A stretch of 64,000 nucleotides of DNA, taken from assembly GCF_900107135.1 (NCBI RefSeq), contig NZ_FNOV01000006.1, positions 248,001 to 312,000 on the forward strand, in the 5' to 3' direction. The stretch comes from Hymenobacter psychrophilus. Lineage in GTDB: Bacteria > Bacteroidota > Bacteroidia > Cytophagales > Hymenobacteraceae. The position numbers were made by a program, and so were the translations under genes. The notes under the pieces were generated by a model. That model did no database searches and was not told the DNA's origin. It saw only the letters and a list, made by a program, of their open reading frames with translations. The number at the start of each line of letters is the position of its first letter. Position 1 is the stretch's first letter. Below are positions 1 through 12,306 of this stretch, one piece after another.

Positions 1-341
1 GCCCGGCTGCGGGCCGCATCGCGGGGCAGAATGGCATTGAGTTCGATGGCCAGCCCCCGGCAATGCGACACGAGCTGCCCCCATACCCGTCGCCCCTCGT
101 AGTAGCGGTCGTAAGCCGTGTTGGTGCGGAACACCAGCAGCAGGCTGAGCATGATACCCAGAAACGAGAAGTACTCGCGGCCCAGCTGAATGGGAACGGC
201 ATGGTAGCGCAGCACGATCAGGGCCACGGCAATGTTATAGACAGCCACCAAGGCTACCCGGCGTAGCAACAGCCGAATGATGCTTGACGTATGGAAATGC
301 CAAAGGGCCCGCCACCAATCACCGGCTTTATAAACAATCAT
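1..341 (-). CDS. Bestrophin-family anion channel, N-terminal part
   Basis: The gene starts at an ATG at 341 and runs off the left edge; 113 codons are visible. Bestrophin/RFP-TM proteins are inner-membrane anion channels of about 300 residues, so roughly two thirds is missing here. Seen in the sequence are hydrophobic stretches at about residues 29-45 and 57-71 and the family hallmark FRTNTAYDRYYEGRR at residues 71-85, followed by VWGQL. It lies downstream of the GMC dehydrogenase gene on the same strand, but a terminator at 593-634 separates them, so it is probably transcribed on its own. The family call rests on the hallmark run. The ion transported cannot be told from this fragment. Confidence 0.87.
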   Translation of the reverse strand, partial: MIVYKAGDWWRALWHFHTSSIIRLLLRRVALVAVYNIAVALIVLRYHAVPIQLGREYFSFLGIMLSLLLVFRTNTAYDRYYEGRRVWGQLVSHCRGLAIELNAILPRDAARSR

Positions 342-715
342 AGTCGCGAAGTTTGGAGCCTGCAACGCGAACGACCCTAAAGAGTTTTGCGGCCCCTACC
401 TCCTGCTCCACGCCAACAGCAGCCCGAAACGCTAAACAAAGCGAAAGCACTTGCCGGGAGAAGTCCAAAGCATCCGCCCCGATCTGTGAGCCGGCGTTTT
501 GTCATCTTCTACGACCGTATGCCACACGGGTCATCGGCCAACGCGGGGCGATGCAAGCGCGGTTGGGCTATCAACCGGCCCGGACAACCAGCAAAAAGCC
601 GCAGGAATCCGCCGAAACGGAACCTGCGGCCTTTTGGGAAAAGCGCGGTTCAGGTCGCTTCGCCCCAGCTTGCGGGCGTTGCCAGTGAACAGCGCACGGC
701 CATCGGCCGCGGTTT
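342..715. other. Gene-free spacer
   Basis: This 374-base stretch holds no convincing gene. Short open frames on the plus strand overlap each other in different frames and match no family I recognise. It contains the terminator at 593-634 and a short inverted repeat (CGGTTG/CAACCG) near 561-577. The promoter of the bestrophin gene must lie near its right end at 342-420, but I could not find a clean TTG/TAnnTTTG pair. Confidence 0.5.
593..634 (-). terminator. Rho-independent terminator after the GMC oxidoreductase gene
   Basis: The arms GCCGCAGG (598-605) and CCTGCGGC (623-630) form a stem with a nested TCCG/CGGA pair. Read on the minus strand the stem is followed by five T at 597-593. It lies about 85 bases past the stop codon of the gene ending at 716. 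Confidence 0.7.
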
Positions 716-2398
716 TTACGCCTGCTGGTTTTCCAAGAATTTATCAGCCGTGCGCAGGCTCAGGGCCATAATGGTGAGGGCCGGATTAACGCTGAGGGCA
801 CTCGGAAACACCGAGTTGTCGCAGATGTAGAGGTTGGGCACATCGAAGGCGCGGCCGTCGGGGTCCACCACTGCATCGTTGGCCGAAGTGCCCATGCGGG
901 CCGTGCCGATAATATGGGCGTAGCGCTCAAAAGCCCATATGTCTTTAGCCCCGGCGGCTTCCCAGATCTGACGCATGATGCGCTCGGCGTGCCGGTTCAT
1001 CCGCTGCTCGTTTTCCTGGGCTGTGAAGTGTACGCGGGGCTTGGCCACGCCGCGGGCATCCTTCTCGTCGCTGAGCTCCAGGAAATTATCGGCGTGGGGC
1101 AGGCAGTCGCCCAGCACGTTGATACCGGCAATGTGGTTGTAGTCGCGCATGTAATCGCGCAGGGGCTGGCCCCAGAGCTTACGCTGGCGCACCATCTGAG
1201 TGGCAAACGTAACGGGCATCACACCAATGCTTTGCAGCAGGTAACCGCCCACAAAGTCGGCGTCTTTGGGCCGGTGGGTGTCCTCCGAAATCAGTCCGCC
1301 CGGAATACCTTTGTAGGGCCGCACATCCTCGGGGAATGTACCCCAGACCTGCATGCCCACGTGGGCCATGAAGTGCTTGCCCACCTGCCCACTATTCAGC
1401 GCCAGCTCATTCAGCAGCAGCAAACGGGGCGTTTCGATGGCCCCGGCGCACAGAAACAGGTTGCGGCAGCGCTGGCGCACCGTACGCCCGCCCTGCTCAT
1501 ATACCACGGCCGTTACGTGGCCCCGGGCATCGCGCTCAATTTCGGTTACGTAGGCGCCAGTCCTGATTTCGGCTCCGTACTGCTCGGCCAAAGGCAGGAA
1601 GGTGACATCCATGCTCGCCTTGGCGCCGGTACTACAGCCGGCCTGGCAGAAGCCGCGGTTGGTGCAGGCCTCGCGCCAACCCACACCCTCCTGGTAATAG
1701 CGCGCCGACAGCGCCGCATTGGCGGCCGGCGACGTTTTAATGCCGAGTTGGGCGCAGGCCCGCTCCATGAGTTGGGCCGCGCCATTGAGTGGCAGCGGCG
1801 CCAGCGGGTAGCCCTTGCGGCGGCCGGCGTCCCATGGGTAAGGTGTGGGGCCCGAAACACCCAGAAAGTGCTCCAGCTCCTCGTAGTAGGGTTCCAGCTC
1901 CTCAATGCCAAAGGGCCAGTCAACTCCTTCCCCAAACTCGGTGTGCAGGGTCAGGTCGCCGCGGTGGGCACGGGGCGTGTAGGCGGTGTAGTGCAGCGTA
2001 GAGCCGCCGTAGCCGATGCCGGAGTTGTTTTTGCCGAAGGCCACCGGGTTTTTGCCGGCCGAAAGCCGCTCGTCGTTCCAGAACAGGAAGTTCTGAGCTT
2101 TCTCATCGGTGGCAAACTCGGTTTTTGCATCGTGGCGCGGGCCGGCTTCGAGGGCCACCACGCGCCGACCGGCGCGGGCCAGCCGGGCCAGCAGCGGCGC
2201 ACCGCCCGCCCCGGTACCAATCACCAGGCAGTCCACCACTTCGTCGGGGTCGGGCAGGGGCGCGGGCTGCTCCAGCGGGTTGCGGCTGGGGTCGGCCTGC
2301 AGCTCGTTTTCTTCGAGTATTTCCCGCAGCAGCGGGTCCTGTATTTCGGGCTGAACCGGGTTCAGTACGCCTTCTTCCAGCGTTTCTTCGTCGGGCAT
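716..2398 (-). CDS. GMC-family oxidoreductase (gluconate 2-dehydrogenase large-subunit type)
   Basis: A 560-residue FAD enzyme of the glucose-methanol-choline family, which oxidises sugar or alcohol hydroxyls. The Rossmann motif VIGTGAGGAP is at residues 59-68 after a 50-residue acidic leader. The GMC C-terminal domain ends with HIIGTARMG, then VVDPDGRAFDVPNLYICD and SVNPALTIMAL. No Tat or Sec signal is visible, unlike classical periplasmic gluconate dehydrogenases, so it may act in the cytoplasm or be exported with a partner. It follows the subunit-3 gene by 52 bases on the same strand, which fits a two-subunit complex. No cytochrome c subunit is nearby. The substrate is unknown. Confidence 0.9.
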   Translation of the reverse strand: MPDEETLEEGVLNPVQPEIQDPLLREILEENELQADPSRNPLEQPAPLPDPDEVVDCLVIGTGAGGAPLLARLARAGRRVVALEAGPRHDAKTEFATDEKAQNFLFWNDERLSAGKNPVAFGKNNSGIGYGGSTLHYTAYTPRAHRGDLTLHTEFGEGVDWPFGIEELEPYYEELEHFLGVSGPTPYPWDAGRRKGYPLAPLPLNGAAQLMERACAQLGIKTSPAANAALSARYYQEGVGWREACTNRGFCQAGCSTGAKASMDVTFLPLAEQYGAEIRTGAYVTEIERDARGHVTAVVYEQGGRTVRQRCRNLFLCAGAIETPRLLLLNELALNSGQVGKHFMAHVGMQVWGTFPEDVRPYKGIPGGLISEDTHRPKDADFVGGYLLQSIGVMPVTFATQMVRQRKLWGQPLRDYMRDYNHIAGINVLGDCLPHADNFLELSDEKDARGVAKPRVHFTAQENEQRMNRHAERIMRQIWEAAGAKDIWAFERYAHIIGTARMGTSANDAVVDPDGRAFDVPNLYICDNSVFPSALSVNPALTIMALSLRTADKFLENQQA

Positions 2399-2450
2399 GA
2401 GATGAGGTAGTGAGGTGGTGAAGGTAGGAGTCGACGTTCAGGCGCAGGTA

Positions 2451-3047
2451 CTATTTCGTTCCTTCCGGTTCGCGGGGCTCCAGTTCATTCAGACCGATAC
2501 GCTGCCAGCCGGGCACGTCGGCCATGCCCACATACCCGATTTCCTCCTGGGCCAACGGGTGGGCGTAGTAGGTTTCGGTCAGTTCGGCCAGCATTTCCTC
2601 GAAAAAACGGTCCTGGGGCAACTGGCTCCAGTTTTCGCCGGGGGCTTCAGCCGCGGCCAGCAACTCCATAATCTGGTCCTGCCGGGCCTCATCCAATGCT
2701 ACGAAAGGCTGTTGGAACCGGACTTCGGCAGCCTGGTTGATGCCCCCCAAACCCAGGCGGTACGCTTCGCGGTCGGGCGGCATGGAGTCGTAGCGCCAGC
2801 CGTCGGCGCCCCCCTTCAACAGGCGGGCATCCACGGCCGGGGCCAGCGCAATGGGTGTTTCGCGGTCGGGCTGCGGGTAGATGCGGGCGGCCACGGCCTG
2901 TAGCAGCCGGTAGGTATCGGCATCGAAAAACTGCGGCTCGTAGGTAGTTGGAGCCGTTAGCCGGGCCTCCAGCGCCGCCCGGGTGGCGGGCGTTACCAGG
3001 TCGGTTTCCAGCAGGGCCCGGACGGTGCCTTCGGGATAATGGGGCAT
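2451..3047 (-). CDS. Gluconate 2-dehydrogenase subunit 3 family protein
   Basis: A 198-residue protein of the gluconate 2-dehydrogenase subunit 3 family, the small partner of GMC dehydrogenases. Family features are the FFDADTYRLLQAVAARIYP segment (residues 40-58), a conserved middle with GGINQAA, and the DRFFEEMLAELTETYYAHP helix with a C-terminal GYVGMADVPGWQRIG. Many relatives begin with a twin-arginine signal, but none is visible here. It is the first gene of a probable operon with the GMC gene. A box reading GAACGTCAACTC on the minus strand lies 30 bases upstream of the ATG, and the same box lies at the same distance before the GMC gene. Confidence 0.85.
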   Translation of the reverse strand: MPHYPEGTVRALLETDLVTPATRAALEARLTAPTTYEPQFFDADTYRLLQAVAARIYPQPDRETPIALAPAVDARLLKGGADGWRYDSMPPDREAYRLGLGGINQAAEVRFQQPFVALDEARQDQIMELLAAAEAPGENWSQLPQDRFFEEMLAELTETYYAHPLAQEEIGYVGMADVPGWQRIGLNELEPREPEGTK

Positions 3048-3295
3048 GAAGGGAAGTGGTGAGATGGTGGAATGGTGAGTTGACGTTCAAGCGGCCCGAT
3101 TGCGCAAATGGCGCGCACCGCCGGAAAGTCAGTTCACCAGAGGGAGCAGTACAGCACAAACAGGAAAGGGGTACGATAGGGTTTTGCGGGAAGACATTGA
3201 AAATGGTAGCTGACCCCACGAAAGCCCGCTGCGCCACTGGCGCAAACCGGCCCCCGAACCATCAACCCGCGCATTCACCAAGTCACGTATTCGCC

Positions 3296-4255
3296 TTACC
3301 CGTCGGTGCTGAGCTTGCCACCAGTTACCTGTATCAGCGAGCCGGTCATGAACGAGCCGTCCTGCGAGGCCAACAGCACGTAAGCGGGGGCTAATTCTTC
3401 GGGCTGGCCGGGGCGGGCCAGGGCTACCTCATGGCCGAATTTCGCAATTTCCTCCTTGGGCATGGTACCTGGAATGTTGGGCGTCCAGACCGGGCCGGGC
3501 ACCACGGAGTTCACCCGAATGCCCCGCTCGCCCAGGTTCAGGGCCAGGCTTTTGGTGAAGGCATGAATGGCGCCCTTGGTGCTGGCGTAGTCAATCAGAA
3601 TAGGAATGCCCGTGAGGCCCACAATACTGCCGGTATTGATAATGCAGTCGTGTTGCTGCATGTGCGGCACGGCTGCCTGCGCCATCCAGATGTAGCCCAG
3701 AATATTGGTGTCAAAGGTGCGACGAATCTGCTCCTCGGGAATATCCTCGAACTTCTCCTGCGACATCTGGTAGGCGGCATTATTCACCAGAATATTGAGG
3801 CCGCCCAACTCGGCACGGGTGCGGGCCACGGCCTGCTTGCACTGCTTGGGCTCGCGCACATCATGTTTGAGCAGAATGCACCGGCGGTTCTGCGCTTCCA
3901 CGAGGCGCTTGGTTTCCTCGGCGTCCACGGTGTTTTCGTTGTAGAGCACGGCCACGTGGGCGCCTTCCATAGCGAAGGCCACGGCCACGGCGCGCCCGAT
4001 GCCCGAGTCAGCCCCGGTTATCAGGGCCACTTTATCCTGGAGCTTGCCAGCGGGGCGGTAAGTGCTGAACCCCATGCCCGGCTGCAGCTCCATATCGGCC
4101 TGCCTGGCCGGATAGGGCAGCTTCTGGGCGTGCTTGGCCATGTCTTTGGCGGTTGGGTGCGCTACCGGCTCGGGGGCTTGGCCAGCATCCTGGGCAGCTT
4201 GTTTGGCGGCGGGCGTGGCGGCCGAGTCGGCGGCGGAATTCTTTTTAGTAGCCAT
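3296..4255 (-). CDS. SDR-family oxidoreductase
   Basis: A 319-residue NAD(P)-dependent short-chain dehydrogenase of the general-stress (YhxC/YdaD-like) group, which carries a longer N-terminus than typical 250-residue SDRs. Residues 1-70 are Ala/Lys-rich and end in the PGMGFSTYRPAGKLQ type lead-in. The cofactor motif GADSGIG is at 81-87, NNAAY at 158-162, and the catalytic Ser, Tyr and Lys are at 210, 223 and 227 (GSIVG, YASTK). It is monocistronic as far as can be seen, with 248 bases before the next gene start on its left. The substrate is unknown; relatives are often annotated glucose dehydrogenase-like without proof. Confidence 0.92.
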   Translation of the reverse strand: MATKKNSAADSAATPAAKQAAQDAGQAPEPVAHPTAKDMAKHAQKLPYPARQADMELQPGMGFSTYRPAGKLQDKVALITGADSGIGRAVAVAFAMEGAHVAVLYNENTVDAEETKRLVEAQNRRCILLKHDVREPKQCKQAVARTRAELGGLNILVNNAAYQMSQEKFEDIPEEQIRRTFDTNILGYIWMAQAAVPHMQQHDCIINTGSIVGLTGIPILIDYASTKGAIHAFTKSLALNLGERGIRVNSVVPGPVWTPNIPGTMPKEEIAKFGHEVALARPGQPEELAPAYVLLASQDGSFMTGSLIQVTGGKLSTDG

Positions 4256-4398
4256 AATCAGCGGAAATAATCAGGTGGACTATGGCTTACGCGAAATTGG
4301 GGGCGGTGTTGGCTGGGCGGTCTTATCCTCCCAAATCAGACCGGGGTTATCCAAAACGGCAGCTAACGGCTGATGGCAGTCAGCTGATGGGTTAAATT

Positions 4399-5544
4399 CT
4401 ACCGCACTATCACTTCTACCCGGCGGTTGCGGGGGCGCAGGCTGGGGTTGCGGTTGTCGGCCACCGGGTAAGCGCCGCCGTAGCCCACGGCCGTCAGGCG
4501 CAGCGAGTCGATGCCCTGCTGCACCAGGTAGCGGCGCACCACCCGGGCCCGTTGTTGCGACAGGAGCCGGTTGCGGGCGGCGTCGCCCACATTATCGGTG
4601 TGGCCCACTACTTCGAGGCGCAGGGCGGGTTGCCGCCGCAGGATTTGGGCCAGCTCATCGAGCACCGGCCGCGAGGCGGGCAATAAGTCGGCCGTACTCT
4701 GGCTGAAATACAAGTTGGACAGTGTGAGGGCCGCGCCTTTGGCCAGGCTCCCCAGCCCGGCCAGCGCCGGCTGGGACGCTGCGGGGGTAGGCGGCGCGGA
4801 CTTCGGTAGCGGCGGGCGGGCGGCCACGGCGGGCGCAGGTACGGGCTTGGTCGCTACGGCGGGCGCAGACCTGGCCAACGGCGCGGGCGTTAGGCGGGGC
4901 CGGTAGCCAATTACCAGCGCCGATTTGGAGGGCGTACTCCTGATGCCCGCAAATCGGGCAGCCAGATAGGCGGCTGAGTCGGCTGCATTGTTGAGCCTGA
5001 TCCGCACGGGCCGGGCCGACCACAGGTAGCGCATCGGAATAGGTTGGATAACTGACTGGCCGCTGAAAAAATCGGTCATCGACGCATCGGGCCGCTGCCA
5101 GGCCAGCAGCAGCCGCGAGTCCAGCACGTTCTGGTAGTACTCCACGCGCAACGCGTAGCGCTGGCCCGCTACCAGCCGCACTTTGGCCTGGCCGTCGGTG
5201 AAGTACTGATCCTTCCACGACTCAAACAACAGCTTGTTGCCCAGCCAAACCCGCACGCCGTCGTCCACGGTCAGGTGCAGCGTGTATTGGCCCGTCACGG
5301 GCGCTTCCAAAAAGCCCGTCCAGCGCACCGAAAAGTGCTCTGCCGGCAGTTCGGGGGCCGGTGCGCGCTTCTTCCATTCGAAATCCAACTGGTCATCGAT
5401 GCGCGTGAGTACGGCCCGCTCGAAGTTCTGCCCCCGGTAATAAGTGCCCGTCAGGCCGCGGGGGGTCAGGGTTTGGGCATGGCCGGTAAGTGCGGGCGGC
5501 AACAGCAGGCTCACTGCCAGGGCGGTATAGAGTAGTTTGGCCAT
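4399..5544 (-). CDS. PA14 and OmpA domain outer-membrane protein
   Basis: A secreted 381-residue protein with two modules. I chose the ATG at 5544 (MAKLLYTALAVSLLLPP) because it gives a standard signal peptide ending near GHA-QT; an in-frame start 39 bases further upstream adds a non-signal leader. Residues about 30-165 form a PA14 (carbohydrate-binding) domain with GTYYRGQNFE, VDDGVRVWLG and YALRVEYYQN. A Pro/Ala linker follows, and residues about 270-381 form an OmpA/MotB peptidoglycan-binding domain with VVGHTDNVGD and RNRRVEVIVR at the end. The likely role is anchoring a sugar-binding module to the cell wall. Confidence 0.88.
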   Translation of the reverse strand: MAKLLYTALAVSLLLPPALTGHAQTLTPRGLTGTYYRGQNFERAVLTRIDDQLDFEWKKRAPAPELPAEHFSVRWTGFLEAPVTGQYTLHLTVDDGVRVWLGNKLLFESWKDQYFTDGQAKVRLVAGQRYALRVEYYQNVLDSRLLLAWQRPDASMTDFFSGQSVIQPIPMRYLWSARPVRIRLNNAADSAAYLAARFAGIRSTPSKSALVIGYRPRLTPAPLARSAPAVATKPVPAPAVAARPPLPKSAPPTPAASQPALAGLGSLAKGAALTLSNLYFSQSTADLLPASRPVLDELAQILRRQPALRLEVVGHTDNVGDAARNRLLSQQRARVVRRYLVQQGIDSLRLTAVGYGGAYPVADNRNPSLRPRNRRVEVIVR

Positions 5545-5684
5545 TGTGCCGGATAAGCGTTGAATAGAATAAGCGCCGCCCAAAAGATAGAAAGACTATC
5601 CGTTTCACCCGGAAACCAGCTGAGCTTCATGGTGGGTATTGCCGATACCCAGCTGAAACCTGATGCAGCGGCCGGCCCGGAGCC

Positions 5685-5714
5685 TTGCAATCCGCGTTTT
5701 CGGTTCTATCTTCG
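5685..5714 (+). promoter_or_regulatory. Promoter of the metH-metF operon
   Basis: TTG at 5685-5687 is followed after exactly 19 bases by TATCTTCG at 5707-5714. This fits the Bacteroidota consensus TTG-N19/20-TAnnTTTG with one mismatch. Transcription should start near 5720, immediately before the riboswitch. Confidence 0.7.
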
Positions 5715-5722
5715 TCCCGTTA

Positions 5723-5831
5723 CTTATCCAGAAAGACCGAGGGATTGGGCCCGACGACGTCTTAGCAACCTGATTTAAAGCAAGGTGCTAACTCCCTTTT
5801 CAAGCCGCTGGTCGGTCTGGAAGAAGATAAG
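5723..5831 (+). promoter_or_regulatory. SAM-I (S-box) riboswitch upstream of metH
   Basis: The element opens with CTTATC at 5723 and closes with GATAAG at 5826-5831, which form the P1 stem. Between them are the SAM-I core segments in order: CCAGA then GACCGAGGGA, GGGCCCGACGACG, TTAGCAACCTG and AAGGTGCTAACTCCC. In this class SAM binding lowers expression of methionine genes. Downstream, GGCG (5868-5871) and CGCC (5879-5882) can pair just before GATTTTTT, which could serve as a short terminator and make the control transcriptional; that part is inference. Confidence 0.93.
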
Positions 5832-5904
5832 TGCGGAACCGGCCTCGTGCCCGGCTCTTTCTGGATAGGCGTTTTTATCGCCGATTTTTTCCAGCCGAGC
5901 CGTT

Positions 5905-9730
<3,826 letters not shown>

Positions 9731-9744
<14 letters not shown>

Positions 9745-9834
9745 AGCCCTGGGCTACGGAGCGCTTCCCCCAACCCTATTCTACCCTTCGCCTCCTAAAC
9801 CCGCTGACTAGCCCAGGGCTTTAGCCCTGGGTTG
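9731..9834. repeat. Pair of self-complementary palindromes between metH and metF
   Basis: Two copies of a 20-bp palindrome of the type CCCAGGGCT-NN-AGCCCTGGG lie at 9734-9753 and 9812-9831 in opposite orientation, so they also pair with each other across 58 bases. The first copy includes the metH stop codon (9742-9744). It resembles REP-type elements; an effect on metF expression is possible but not shown. Confidence 0.8.
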
Positions 9835-9848
9835 CGTGGGCAAGCACC

Positions 9849-10805
9849 ATGAAAGTAATCGACCACCTGACCCGCGCCGAAGGCAAAACGCTGTTTTCCT
9901 TCGAGGTGCTGCCGCCCAAAAAGGGCGAGAACATCCAGACGCTGTTTTCCAATATCGAGCCGCTGCTGGAGTTCAAGCCGCCGTTTATTGATGTGACGTA
10001 TCACCGCGAGGAGTACGTGTACCGCCAGCACCCCAACGGCCTGCTCGAAAAGAAAACCGTGCGCCGCCGCCCCGGCACGGTGGGCATCTGCGCGGCCATC
10101 AAAAACCGCTTCGACGTTGATACTGTGCCCCATTTGATTTGCGGGGGCTTCACGAAGGAGGAAACCGAAAACGCGCTCATCGACCTGCACTTTCTGGGCA
10201 TTGATAACGTGCTGGCCCTGCGCGGCGACCCCATCAAGAGCGAGGGCCGCTTCGTGCCCGAGCCCGACGGCCACAGCTACGCCTGCGACCTGATTGGGCA
10301 GGTATCCGACCTTAATAAAGGCGCGTATCTGGATGAAGAACAGGACGATACCTGGGCCACCGACTTCTGCATCGGCACGGCTGGCTACCCCGAAAAGCAC
10401 TTTGAAGCCCCCAACTACGGGGCCGATTTGCGCTACCTCAAGCACAAAGTCGACCGCGGGGCCGAGTACATCGTGACCCAGATGTTCTTCGACAACGAGC
10501 AGTTTTTTGCCTTCGAGCGGCGCTGCCGCGAGGCCGGCATTCTGGTGCCCATCATTCCCGGCCTCAAGCCCCTCACCACCAAAAGCCAGCTTACCATGCT
10601 GCCGCGCACTTTTTACCTTAACCTGCCCGAAGCCCTAGCCGACGCCGTACACCTAGCCCCCGACAACGCCGCCGCCCGCCAGATTGGCCTGGAATGGTGC
10701 ATCAACCAGAGCCGCGAGCTGATGGCCCACGGCGTGCCCTGCCTGCACTACTACAGCATGGGCAAGTCCGACAGCATCCGCCAGGTGGCGGCCGCGCTTT
10801 TTTAG
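9849..10805 (+). CDS. metF: Methylenetetrahydrofolate reductase
   Basis: A 318-residue flavin enzyme that reduces 5,10-methylenetetrahydrofolate to 5-methyltetrahydrofolate, the substrate of MetH. Seen are FSFEVLPPKKGEN near the N-terminus (with the catalytic Glu), VTYHREEY, the LALRGDP motif, CIGTAGYPEKH and TQMFFDN, all typical of the family. Length fits bacterial MetF. It follows metH by 104 bases on the same strand and probably shares its riboswitch-controlled transcript, although the intervening palindromes may cut readthrough. Confidence 0.97.
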   Translation: MKVIDHLTRAEGKTLFSFEVLPPKKGENIQTLFSNIEPLLEFKPPFIDVTYHREEYVYRQHPNGLLEKKTVRRRPGTVGICAAIKNRFDVDTVPHLICGGFTKEETENALIDLHFLGIDNVLALRGDPIKSEGRFVPEPDGHSYACDLIGQVSDLNKGAYLDEEQDDTWATDFCIGTAGYPEKHFEAPNYGADLRYLKHKVDRGAEYIVTQMFFDNEQFFAFERRCREAGILVPIIPGLKPLTTKSQLTMLPRTFYLNLPEALADAVHLAPDNAAARQIGLEWCINQSRELMAHGVPCLHYYSMGKSDSIRQVAAALF

Positions 10806-10839
10806 CGGGGTGAAATGGGGAGTTGACGTTTGCGCGGCC

Positions 10840-10914
10840 CTGTCAGCCTGACGAAGGAAGGACCCTATCATGCTGTTCGTGCGTGATAAGGTTCTTCCTT
10901 TGGCAGGCTGACAG
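10840..10914. repeat. Inverted repeat after metF
   Basis: The arms at 10840-10870 and 10884-10914 are 31 bp each, match with a few mismatches (CTGTCAGCCTG.../...CAGGCTGACAG) and enclose 13 bases. No T-run follows closely, so it is a long intergenic hairpin rather than a canonical terminator. Confidence 0.8.
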
Positions 10915-10956
10915 TCGTACTTTTACACCCTATCTACCCCTTCACCACCTCATCTC

Positions 10957-11418
10957 ATGCTCGACGACCTGTTCAGCCGCCTGCGCGAGGCCACGGCGCC
11001 GGCCGAAATCGAGACGCTGCAGGATGGCATCTGGCAAATATGGCTCACGGCCGGCCACCCGCTGCTCGATAAGCGCCTCGAAACCGGCACCCGCGCCCTC
11101 TCGGCCGGCGACTATGGGCTGGCTATTGCGGAGTTTACCTTTCTCACCGAAACGGCTCCCGATTACGCCGAGGGCTGGAACAAGCGGGCCACCGCTTACT
11201 TTCTGCGCGGCGAATACAAAGCCGCCCTGAACGATGTGCGCGAAACCCTCCGCCGCGAGCCACGCCACTTCGGGGCACTATCGGGCCAGAGCCTGATGTT
11301 GCGCGCCCTTGGCGACGCCCGCGGCACGCTGAAAGTACTGCTGCGCCTGGAGCAACTTTGCCCGGCCTGGCCTGGCTTACAGGAGCAGTTGCGCACGTTG
11401 CGCGAGGAGTTGGAATAG
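10957..11418 (+). CDS. Tetratricopeptide-repeat protein
   Basis: A 153-residue protein with no signal peptide. Residues about 40-145 read as three TPR helical pairs, including GDYGLAIAEFTFLTETAPDYAEGWNKRATAYFL in part and YKAALNDVRETLRREPRHFGAL. TPR domains bind protein partners; no partner is evident here. Directly before its ATG is a G-poor leader of CACC/CTC repeats, as also seen before 42666. The N-terminal 35 residues (LFSRLREATAPAEIETLQDGIWQIW) recur in similar short TPR proteins. Function unknown. Confidence 0.82.
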   Translation: MLDDLFSRLREATAPAEIETLQDGIWQIWLTAGHPLLDKRLETGTRALSAGDYGLAIAEFTFLTETAPDYAEGWNKRATAYFLRGEYKAALNDVRETLRREPRHFGALSGQSLMLRALGDARGTLKVLLRLEQLCPAWPGLQEQLRTLREELE

Positions 11419-11673
11419 CTTAACTCTTGCGCAGTTAAAGAGGAAGCATCTGATCAGGAAACAATAGGATTTATCCTGAGACAGCATCTGTCCGGCATTG
11501 GCTGCAATTGGATAGTAATACGCTTTTCTGGTATTCCTGCCATATTCTAAGCACTTACTTTAACTTACGGCATACTACCGGTTAATTTGCACTAAAGAAA
11601 TCTTTTTATTTGTGTTATCAACCGGTGCGCTTTGCCGGCTGCGCCGCCTCCCATCCTGCCCCACCCTTTTGCT

Positions 11674-12252
11674 ATGAGATACTTTTTCCTTTTCAGCCTG
11701 GCTTGTGGGCTGCTGTTGGCGGCCCCGGCCACGGCTCAGAAGCTGCGCAAAACAGCCGCCGGCAGTGGCCTGATGGAGAAGGGCGAGAAAGTGGGCGTTT
11801 GGGAATACTACGCCACCACCCGCAACGGCTCGCAGGTCATCACCCAGAAATATGACCACTCGGCCGGCCGGCTGGTTTTTTTCCGGCCCTTCGACGACGT
11901 GCTGTATCCGGTAAGCATGGCCGCCGGCGAGTGGAGCCGCGCACGGGTCACGCATCCGGTTTTCTTCATTGGCGGCGACCCCGAACTGACCACCTACACG
12001 AGCCGGCTCAGCTACCCAACCGTTGCCGAATCCAAAAATGTGCAGGGCCGCGTGGTTGTCACGATTACCGTCGATACGCTCGGGCGCGCCAGCAACCAGC
12101 AGGTGCTGCTGGGCATTGGCTCGGGCTGCGACGAGGAGGCCCTGCGCGTAGCCCGTAGCATCCCCGACCAGTGGATTCCGGCCCGCGTGGGCAGCCGCGC
12201 CGTGGTATCAAAAATCGATGTGCCCTTCACCTTCCGGCTGGCCGGACGCTAG
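11674..12252 (+). CDS. TonB C-terminal domain protein, secreted
   Basis: A 192-residue protein. The ATG at 11674 (MRYFFLFSLACGLLLAAPATAQ) gives a clean signal peptide, whereas an in-frame ATG 42 bases earlier adds a proline-rich leader that would bury it. Residues about 100-190 are a TonB C-terminal domain: SYPTVAESKNVQGRVVVTITVD, GSGCDEEALRVARSIPDQWIPA and VPFTFRL. A cleavable signal rather than a membrane anchor suggests a periplasmic TonB-like protein that may not transduce proton-motive force. The middle (EKVGVWEYYATT) resembles MORN/toxin-antitoxin-type YwqK repeats. No ExbB/ExbD is nearby. Confidence 0.8.
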   Translation: MRYFFLFSLACGLLLAAPATAQKLRKTAAGSGLMEKGEKVGVWEYYATTRNGSQVITQKYDHSAGRLVFFRPFDDVLYPVSMAAGEWSRARVTHPVFFIGGDPELTTYTSRLSYPTVAESKNVQGRVVVTITVDTLGRASNQQVLLGIGSGCDEEALRVARSIPDQWIPARVGSRAVVSKIDVPFTFRLAGR

Positions 12253-12306
12253 GATGGCGGGAGAACCGGGCCGGCGCAGTATGCCCGACAAGTTTTACCT
12301 TGGGGC

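Noticed and set aside
353..830. Overlapping open frames on the plus strand
   Set aside because: Three overlapping frames without motifs lie over a terminator and the end of the GMC gene.
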